NCBI GenBank assembly: GCA_030064795.1
Contig: JASJEI010000429.1
Location: forward strand, 1 to 8,074
Source of the DNA: Pleurocapsa sp. MO_226.B13
GTDB lineage: Bacteria > Cyanobacteriota > Cyanobacteriia > Cyanobacteriales > Xenococcaceae
Reading direction: 5' to 3'
Length of the DNA stretch: 8,074 nucleotides
Made by a program: the position numbers and the translations under genes. Of the stretch, positions 1 through 4,559 are shown piece after piece. The stretch's first letter is position 1. Every line of letters begins with the position of its first letter. The notes beneath the pieces are model-generated. The model ran no database searches and had not been told where the DNA came from. It saw only the letters and a list, made by a program, of their open reading frames with translations.

Positions 1-180
1 AAAAGTTTTTCCAATCCTGAAACCCATCAACAACGCCTAAAACACATGATTGTGCCACGTTGGGGTAAACCCGAAGATTTTATGGGTGCAGCAGTTTATT
101 TAGCTTCTGATGCCTCTGCCTACGTTACGGGTCAGGATATCTTTGTAGATGGTGGTTGGACAGCCAAAGGTATTACTTAG
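1..180 (+). CDS. SDR-family oxidoreductase, C-terminal fragment (5' end outside window)
   Basis: The window opens inside this gene; 59 codons are visible in frame 1, ending in TAG at 178-180. The fragment has the usual C-terminal signature of classical short-chain dehydrogenases: RWGKPED (fragment residues 20-26), then an alanine-rich helix with [13 protein letters not shown] (33-45), then VDGG (49-52), the segment that closes over the NAD(P) site. The Rossmann and catalytic YxxxK parts lie upstream and cannot be checked. It is the first of three SDRs on this strand and shares the direction of the isomerase, the two further SDRs and neuB, so it probably belongs to the same sugar-biosynthesis operon. 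Its substrate is unknown. The stop codon runs straight into a repeat (TTAGTGATTGGTGG, then the palindrome at 191-218). The family call is secure; the role is inferred from neighbours only. Confidence 0.88.
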   Translation, partial: KSFSNPETHQQRLKHMIVPRWGKPEDFMGAAVYLASDASAYVTGQDIFVDGGWTAKGIT

Positions 181-190
181 TGATTGGTGG

Positions 191-218
191 GTAGAGACGC
201 GAAATTTCGCGTCTCTAC
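191..218. repeat. 28-bp perfect palindrome (GTAGAGACG family), copy 1
   Basis: The arms GTAGAGACGCGAAA (191-204) and TTTCGCGTCTCTAC (205-218) are exact reverse complements with no spacer. The left flank (178-190, TAGTGATTGGTGG) resembles the GTGGTTAGTGG heptad DNA that flanks the second copy at 2764-2791, so palindrome and flank look like one composite repeat. It lies between the SDR stop (180) and the isomerase ATG (233), only 14 nt before that start. In a read-through transcript it could form a strong stem, but no T-run follows, so it is not a typical intrinsic terminator. GTAGAGACG...CGTCTCTAC palindromes are, to my knowledge, widely dispersed in cyanobacterial genomes. Confidence 0.85.
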
Positions 219-232
219 TAATTTTAAGAATT

Positions 233-1066
233 ATGACTCAAATCGGTTTTATGCAGGGGCGACTTTCTCCAATTGAAGAGGGTAAAATTCAAGCCTTTCC
301 TTGGTCACATTGGCAGTCAGAATTTAAGATCGCTCACGATCTTGGCTTTGAGCTTATGGAATGGACTCTCGACCAGGAAAGACTAGAGGAAAACCCCTTG
401 ATGACCAGATCTGGTCGTCAGCAAATTAGTCAGTTGTGCAACGAATACGGTATTAGCATTCGTTCTTTGACGGGAGATTGTTTTATGCAAGCTCCTTTTT
501 GGAAGTCAGAAGGAAGCCAAAGAAAGTTGCTACTAGAGCAAATAGCAGAAGTTTTAATGGCTGCTGCTAGTTTAGAAATTAGCTATGTGGTAGTTCCCCT
601 AGTAGATAATGGCAGTCTGGAAAATCAGCAGCAGATTGACAGTCTCGATCGAGGATTGGAGACAATACGCCCCATCTTGCGCGATGGCAACCTTAAGCTG
701 GTCTTTGAGTCTGATTTTTCCCCTGCTAAACTTCTAGAGTTAATTGCTAATTGGGATAACAAATACTTTGGGATTAACTACGACATAGGTAATAGTGCTG
801 CTCTAGGTTACGATCCTGCCCTAGAAATAGCTACTTATGGTTCTTATATTGGAAATGTTCACGTTAAAGATCGGCTCTTGGGTGGAACTACTGTTCCTCT
901 GGGGACAGGTAACGCCAATCTACCTCTGGTGTTTAAGTTACTCCAAGAAGCTAATTATCAAGGACAATATATCTTACAAACTGCCCGTGCGGTCGATCGC
1001 GACCATGCTGGAGTTTTGTGTCGCTATCGAGATTTGGTAAAGCAACTTATTGCCAATGCTGAATAG
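233..1066 (+). CDS. Sugar-phosphate isomerase/epimerase (xylose-isomerase-like TIM barrel)
   Basis: This 277-aa protein belongs to the AP-endonuclease-2/xylose-isomerase-like TIM-barrel superfamily of metal-dependent sugar isomerases and epimerases. It begins with IGFMQGRLSP (residues 4-13) and contains MEWTLD (42-47), FES (158-160), YDIGN (183-187), VHVKD (209-213) and LQTAR (248-252). E159, D184 and H210 fall where the family places metal ligands; Q249 sits where many relatives have a fourth, glutamate, ligand. I chose ATG 233 because the family homology starts there. The frame is open back to 149, but that part overlaps the upstream SDR and translates the palindrome. There is no clear Shine-Dalgarno sequence. 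Only 3 nt separate its stop from the next SDR start, so the two are probably translationally coupled. In this setting it likely isomerises or epimerises a sugar precursor for NeuB. The fold is secure; the substrate is unknown. Confidence 0.87.
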   Translation: MTQIGFMQGRLSPIEEGKIQAFPWSHWQSEFKIAHDLGFELMEWTLDQERLEENPLMTRSGRQQISQLCNEYGISIRSLTGDCFMQAPFWKSEGSQRKLLLEQIAEVLMAAASLEISYVVVPLVDNGSLENQQQIDSLDRGLETIRPILRDGNLKLVFESDFSPAKLLELIANWDNKYFGINYDIGNSAALGYDPALEIATYGSYIGNVHVKDRLLGGTTVPLGTGNANLPLVFKLLQEANYQGQYILQTARAVDRDHAGVLCRYRDLVKQLIANAE

Positions 1067-1069
1067 ATT

Positions 1070-1825
1070 ATGGACTTAAGACTTACAGGTAAAACAGTAT
1101 TAGTTACGGGTTCGGGTAGAGGTATCGGGTTAGCGATCGCCAAAATTTTACATCAAGAAGGTTGTTGTCTGGCTCTTAATGCTCGTCATGAGACAGAAAT
1201 TGCTAGTATTGCTGCTAATTGGGTAGAGCGCGTCAGTTTTCATGTGGCTGATGTAACTCAACCCGAACAATGCGATCGACTAATCAATGCCGTCAAACGA
1301 GAATGGGGCGGATTAGATTTATTAGTTTGTAACGTTGGTAGTGGTGCATCAGTACCCCCAGGACAAGAAACTCCTGAAGAATGGCACAGAGTAATTAACC
1401 TGAATCTTTTCGCTACTACTAATATGGTAAAAGCTGCACGAGAACAATTAGCAGCTAGTGGCGGAGCGATTGTTTGTATCTCTTCTATCTGCGGTTTAGA
1501 AACTTTGGGCGCACCTATTATCTATTCCGCAGCTAAATCTGCCCTCAATAGCTATGTTAAAGGCATTGCCAGACCTCTAGCTCAACAGGGAATTAGGATT
1601 AATGCGATCGCACCAGGAAATATTCTGGCAAAGGGGGGAACTTGGGAACGAAAATTAAAAGAGAATCCTACAGGTGTTCAAACCATGTTAGAGCGTGAAG
1701 TTGCTCTACAAAGGCTGGGCAAACCAGAGGAAATCGCTAACTTTACTGCGTTTCTCCTATCCACTAAAGCTTCTTTTGCTACGGGTGCAGTATATGTCGT
1801 CGATGGAGGACAGATTAGGGGTTGA
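1070..1825 (+). CDS. Classical SDR-family oxidoreductase
   Basis: A complete 251-aa classical short-chain dehydrogenase/reductase, a normal length for the family. The cofactor motif TGSGRGIG is at 13-20. The usual NNAG is replaced by CNVG at 87-90. The catalytic set can be placed at N112, S139, Y152 and K156 (YSAAK), followed by PG (182-183) and VDGG (244-247). NAR at 37-39, with arginine just after the second strand, is more typical of NADP(H)-preferring members; this is inference. It starts 3 nt after the isomerase stop and has no obvious ribosome-binding site of its own, which points to coupling. Its place between a sugar isomerase, another SDR and neuB suggests reversible oxidation of a hydroxyl on a sugar precursor. 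It resembles SDRs of nonulosonate and flagellin-glycan clusters (PtmA type) in size and context, but I cannot assign orthology. The stop codon overlaps the heptad repeat at 1824. Confidence 0.9.
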   Translation: MDLRLTGKTVLVTGSGRGIGLAIAKILHQEGCCLALNARHETEIASIAANWVERVSFHVADVTQPEQCDRLINAVKREWGGLDLLVCNVGSGASVPPGQETPEEWHRVINLNLFATTNMVKAAREQLAASGGAIVCISSICGLETLGAPIIYSAAKSALNSYVKGIARPLAQQGIRINAIAPGNILAKGGTWERKLKENPTGVQTMLEREVALQRLGKPEEIANFTAFLLSTKASFATGAVYVVDGGQIRG

Positions 1826-1865
1826 GTTTGGAGTTCGGAGTTCGGAGTTCGGAGTTTGGAGTTTG
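1824..1865. repeat. Heptanucleotide tandem repeat, six GAGTTYG units
   Basis: Six 7-bp units in a row: GAGTTTG, three GAGTTCG, then two GAGTTTG. The first two bases are the last two of the preceding SDR's TGA stop codon (1823-1825). This is the short tandemly repeated repetitive (STRR) style known from cyanobacterial intergenic DNA. It fills the first half of the 90-nt gap before the next SDR. A 7-bp unit shifts frame with each copy gained or lost, but here it lies downstream of the stop, so unit number would change spacing rather than protein. Confidence 0.9.
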
Positions 1866-1915
1866 GCTTTTCGGTTTACTGGGACTCAAATGTTAGAAGA
1901 TTTAAGAATGGATGA

Positions 1916-2743
1916 ATGAAGAGTAATTACTACGATCTAAAAGGGAAAAACGCCCTAATCACTGGAGCAGCAGGACTTTTAGGCAAAGAACACGCAGCAG
2001 CTTTGGCAGCATTGGGAGCAAAGGTGGTGCTGACAGATATTAGTAAAGATAATCTGCAAAATGTAGCACAGAAGTTAAAGACTGAGTTTTCAGAGGAGCA
2101 AATCCAGACTTATGTAATGGATGTCACCAGTATTACTTCTATTAAGTCAGTACAGGAACAAGTAAATAACAACGGTCAAATAGATATCCTGATTAATAAT
2201 GCAGCGATCGACCCTAAAGTTAACGCCGATAATAATCTAGTCGAGATATCTCGTTTTGAACATTTTCCCCTATCTCAATGGAATTTTCAGCTTGAAGTAG
2301 GACTGACAGGAGCTTTTTTGTGTAGTCAAGCTTTTGGTACAGCTATGGCAAAGCGTGGCGATGGTGTGATTCTCAACATTGCTTCTGACCTTTCCATTAT
2401 TGCCCCCGATCAAAGACTTTATCAAAAACCAGAATTGCCCCCAGTTCAACAACCAGTTAAACCCGTTACCTATTCCGTTATTAAAACGGCTCTAATAGGT
2501 TTAACTCGCTATCTAGCAACTTACTGGGCAGACCGAGGAGTCAGGGTTAATGCCCTATCTCCAGGGGGAGTCTATAACAATCAAGGAGAAGAATTTGTGA
2601 CTCGTCTGACTAACTTAATTCCGATGGGGAGAATGGCAAACCACGACGAATATCGAGGTGCAATTCAGTTTCTCTGTTCGGATGCTTCTCGCTATATGAC
2701 TGGACAAAATATTGCGATCGATGGTGGGCGTAGCGTTTGGTAA
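1916..2743 (+). CDS. Classical SDR-family oxidoreductase, second complete copy
   Basis: A complete 275-aa SDR, distinct from its neighbour. It has TGAAGLLG (16-23), an acidic D41 after strand 2 (typical of NAD(H) preference), NNAA (94-97) in place of NNAG, S157 as likely catalytic serine, YSVIK (186-190) as the active-site Tyr/Lys pair, SPGG (215-218) and IDGG (268-271). About 15 extra residues (roughly 162-178, proline-rich) separate the serine strand from the tyrosine helix, making this active-site lid longer than in the other SDR. ATG 1916 is the only start that keeps the N-terminal strand; ATG 1908 is out of frame and stops at once. The Shine-Dalgarno match is weak. It lies 90 nt after the previous SDR and 126 nt before neuB, so membership in the sugar cluster is likely. 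The exact substrate is unknown. Confidence 0.9.
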   Translation: MKSNYYDLKGKNALITGAAGLLGKEHAAALAALGAKVVLTDISKDNLQNVAQKLKTEFSEEQIQTYVMDVTSITSIKSVQEQVNNNGQIDILINNAAIDPKVNADNNLVEISRFEHFPLSQWNFQLEVGLTGAFLCSQAFGTAMAKRGDGVILNIASDLSIIAPDQRLYQKPELPPVQQPVKPVTYSVIKTALIGLTRYLATYWADRGVRVNALSPGGVYNNQGEEFVTRLTNLIPMGRMANHDEYRGAIQFLCSDASRYMTGQNIAIDGGRSVW

Positions 2744-2750
2744 CTTTTAT

Positions 2751-2813
2751 GAGTGGTTAGTGGGTAGAGACGTGATATATCGCGTCTGTACAGTGGTTAG
2801 TGGTTAGTAGTGA
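2751..2813. repeat. Composite repeat: heptad DNA flanking a diverged copy of the GTAGAGACG palindrome
   Basis: GAGTGGTTAGTGG (2751-2763) leads into a 28-bp palindrome (2764-2791), followed by AGTGGTT units (2792-2798, 2799-2805) and a degenerate third (AGTAGTG, 2806-2812). The 28-mer differs from copy 1 (191-218) at four positions. One change creates a G-T wobble, one a G-G mismatch, and two (positions 13 and 16) are compensatory, swapping an A-T pair for T-A. The block begins 7 nt after the stop of the upstream SDR. No T-run follows, so termination is not supported. Confidence 0.8.
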
Positions 2814-2855
2814 TTAATAAGTAAAGACCTTTGGGCTTGGTAAATATTTTATTTT

Positions 2856-2861
2856 GAGGAG
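2856..2861 (+). promoter_or_regulatory. Strong ribosome-binding site of the neuB-like gene
   Basis: GAGGAG lies 8 nt before ATG 2870. It is the best Shine-Dalgarno match in the cluster, whereas the isomerase and both complete SDRs have weak or no match. It fixes the start and suggests that the synthase is translated independently of the upstream genes. No convincing -35/-10 pair was found in the 126-nt gap. Confidence 0.75.
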
Positions 2862-2869
2862 TAAGTATA

Positions 2870-3742
2870 ATGACACAGACAGTTAAAATTGGCGATCGCC
2901 TAGTAGGAGAAAATCAGCCTACTTTTATCATTGCCGAGATTGGCATTAACCATAATGGCAGTTTAGACATAGCCAAAAAATTAATTGCTGCTGCGGTAGT
3001 AGCAGGATGCGATGCAGTTAAGTTCCAAAAACGTACCGTAGATGTGGTCTATACCCTGGAAGATTTAGCTCGTCCTAGAGCCAATCCTTTTGGTAATACC
3101 AATGGCGATCTTAAATATGGTTTGGAATTTGGTCAAGCAGAATATCAAGAAATTGCTGCTTACTGTAAGTCCAATAATATTCTCTGGTTTGCTTCCGCTT
3201 GGGATGAGGCTTCAGTGGATTTTCTGGAACAGTTTGAGCCTCCTTGCTATAAAATTGCTTCCGCTTCTTTGACTGACGACAATCTTCTCAAGCATCATCT
3301 CCAATACAAGCGTCCGATTATTCTTTCTACTGGGATGAGTACCCTAGAACAAATCGATCGCGCTGTGGAAATTCTCGGTACAGATAATCTCATAATTATG
3401 CACTGTACCAGTACCTATCCTTCTCAACCAGAAGAATTAAATCTGAGAACTATCTCAACTCTCAAAGAACGTTATGGTGTTCCCATTGGCTACTCTGGTC
3501 ATGAAACGGGTTTATCTGCATCTATTGCAGCAGTAGCTTTGGGAGCTTGTACAGTGGAGCGTCATATTACCTTAGATCGAACTATGTGGGGTAGCGATCA
3601 ATCTGCATCCCTAGAATCTCAAGATTTTATTGAGTTGGTTAAAAATATCCGTACTGTAGAGAGAGCTATCGGTGACGGTATTAAAAAAGTTTATGACAGT
3701 GAGATGCCTATTATCAAAAAACTACGGCGAGTAGGTGCTTAA
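2870..3742 (+). CDS. neuB: NeuB-family nonulosonic acid synthase lacking the SAF domain
   Basis: This 290-aa enzyme should condense phosphoenolpyruvate with a six-carbon N-acyl-amino sugar to give a nine-carbon sialic/legionaminic-type acid in the cytoplasm. NeuB TIM-barrel motifs appear in order: AEIGINHNG (22-30), KFQK (51-54), KIASASLTD (128-136), STGMS (153-157), HCTSTYP (178-184), GYSGHE (207-212) and ERHITLDR (230-237). H211 and H232 match the two metal-binding histidines (H215 and H236) of Neisseria NeuB. The protein ends at LRRVGA just after the barrel. Characterised NeuB, LegI and PseI enzymes are about 330-350 aa and carry a C-terminal antifreeze-like (SAF) domain, which is absent here. 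No frame downstream of the stop encodes one. The symbol marks the family, since sialic, legionaminic or other specificity cannot be read from sequence. It is the last intact gene of the cluster. Confidence 0.93.
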   Translation: MTQTVKIGDRLVGENQPTFIIAEIGINHNGSLDIAKKLIAAAVVAGCDAVKFQKRTVDVVYTLEDLARPRANPFGNTNGDLKYGLEFGQAEYQEIAAYCKSNNILWFASAWDEASVDFLEQFEPPCYKIASASLTDDNLLKHHLQYKRPIILSTGMSTLEQIDRAVEILGTDNLIIMHCTSTYPSQPEELNLRTISTLKERYGVPIGYSGHETGLSASIAAVALGACTVERHITLDRTMWGSDQSASLESQDFIELVKNIRTVERAIGDGIKKVYDSEMPIIKKLRRVGA

Positions 3743-3748
3743 GGGAAA

Positions 3749-3972
3749 TATCGATCGCTTGCCATTCACTACTTCAGATACTACATCACTCGAACCAATT
3801 ACGCCTACTAAATCTGCTTGGCGAGTACCACTAGCTTCCATAAGATGCAGATTCTTCAATCGGATAATTCTCTGTTTCATAAGCTTCAATCAAAGTTACT
3901 AAACCCCGTCTACTTTGAAAACCGTAGTTTTTCTTCTTCGGGTTCAAGATGTTTTTTGACCCACAGGCGATC
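3749..3972 (-). pseudogene. HigA-type helix-turn-helix antitoxin remnant
   Basis: Read on the minus strand, three frames together give a recognisable HigA/XRE antitoxin. The first is KKHLEPEEEKLRF (about 3957-3919). A frameshift near 3912 leads to RRGLVTLIEAYETENYPIEE (3911-3852). A second shift and a small deletion near 3849 lead to HLMEASGTRQADLVGVIG (3847-3794) and SSDVVSEVVNGKRSI (3793-3749). The last part is the DNA-binding helix-turn-helix with the typical VVNGKR end. The expected C-terminal SKAQAKAL-type helix is missing: homology stops 6 nt from the neuB stop codon, so the 3' end is cut off there. No partner HigB/RelE-like toxin can be read upstream (above 3972). An intact protein would repress its own toxin-antitoxin operon; this copy cannot. 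The family call rests on remembered consensus. Confidence 0.72.
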
Positions 3973-4165
3973 GCGCTTTGGCGAAGGGAGTAGTATTAAT
4001 CTGATGCTGGAAATCAGCAATAGCACTAATCAATTCTCTTGGACTGTTGGAGAAAAAAAGGGGTTTTTCCTCCCGTTCTTTGATACTCAAGTTTCGCGCG
4101 TAGCTCTTTACTTTGATTCCAATGATCGCACTTTATACCAATTCTCAAAAGTAACAAGAGACTTC
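3973..4165. other. Gene-poor stretch with an unassigned minus-strand open frame
   Basis: No intact gene is supported. On the minus strand a 62-codon frame is open from 4132 to 3944 without an ATG, with a hydrophilic middle (SIKEREEKPLF) and a helix-like ELISAIADFQHQ. It overlaps the antitoxin remnant in another frame. I do not recognise it; it may be part of the same decayed locus. A 148-codon plus-strand frame (3818-4264) also crosses this stretch, but it reads through the antisense of the antitoxin remnant and a repeat. Confidence 0.4.
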
Positions 4166-4240
4166 GTAGGTTGGGTTAAACGACAGTGCAACCCAACAAA
4201 AGCTTATGAATGTTGGGTTTCGTACCTCAACCCAACCTAC
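4166..4240. repeat. Nested inverted repeat (GTAGGTTGGGTT family), 75 bp
   Basis: The outer arms GTAGGTTGGGTT (4166-4177) and AACCCAACCTAC (4229-4240) are perfect 12-bp reverse complements. Inside them, AACCCAACA (4190-4198) and TGTTGGGTT (4211-4219) form a second perfect 9-bp pair. The left half, GGTTGGGTT-N-AACCCAACA, is therefore repeated inverted as the right half. A T-run (ATTTTTTTAAG, 4241-4251) follows at once, so on the plus strand it could also act as a terminator, although no intact gene lies directly upstream. GTAGGTTGGGTT/AACCCAACCTAC blocks are, to my knowledge, common dispersed repeats in cyanobacteria and fit a non-autonomous palindromic or MITE-like element. Confidence 0.8.
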
Positions 4241-4559
4241 ATTTTTTTAAGATTATCTATCTAGCTATTAATGAGAAATGGTATTACCTTTAGCATCAAC
4301 TCAATCTTTTCTTATTATGGTTTTTCTTCTCTAACTCAGCCTATTTTATTTTTGGACAAAACTCCAGTTTTCTATCTGGAGGGGGTTTACAAAATTAGTC
4401 TGTCAAAAAATGTAAATTACTTCAATTATAACTAGTTAAATTAACTAGCCTAATAGTAGAGTACAACAACGATCGCCAAGCCAAATTTGTAGCCTTTTTA
4501 GATAACTTTTTAAATAAATTGCTGGCAATAAATTGAATATTAGATAGGGGGGCTAGGAG
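4241..4559. other. AT-rich leader upstream of the TPS exoprotein gene
   Basis: No coding region was found on either strand. After the T-run the stretch holds a 6-bp inverted repeat CTCCAG/CTGGAG (4362-4367 and 4376-4381), a 17-bp palindrome (4432-4448) and a purine-rich AGGGGGG (4546-4552) near the next start. A -10-like TATAAC (4427-4432) abuts the palindrome but has no -35 match, so the promoter could not be placed. Confidence 0.5.
4432..4448. promoter_or_regulatory. 17-bp palindrome, possible operator
   Basis: CTAGTTAA (4432-4439) and TTAACTAG (4441-4448) are perfect reverse complements around a single A. It lies 111 nt before the exoprotein start and overlaps a -10-like TATAAC. Position and symmetry fit a dimeric regulator site, but AT-rich palindromes arise by chance and no regulator is identified. 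Confidence 0.25.

Noticed and set aside
149..232. Upstream extension of the isomerase to ATG 149
   Set aside because: It would overlap the end of the SDR and translate the palindrome; family homology begins at ATG 233.
1824..1865. Possible CRISPR array or phase-variation tract
   Set aside because: Units are 7 bp with no spacers, and the tract lies after a stop codon, so it is neither a CRISPR array nor able to switch the reading frame of the upstream gene.
1695..1919. A 74-codon plus-strand frame crossing the heptad repeat
   Set aside because: It is an out-of-frame shadow of the SDR C-terminus continued through tandem repeat; there is no ribosome-binding site or motif.
3818..4264. A 148-codon plus-strand open frame between neuB and the exoprotein gene
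   Set aside because: It is antisense to the antitoxin remnant, reads through the nested repeat at 4166-4240, has no ribosome-binding site, and its translation shows no family motif.
4427..4432. TATAAC as the promoter of the exoprotein gene
   Set aside because: No -35 match at 16-18 nt upstream; A/T-rich hexamers are expected by chance in this leader.
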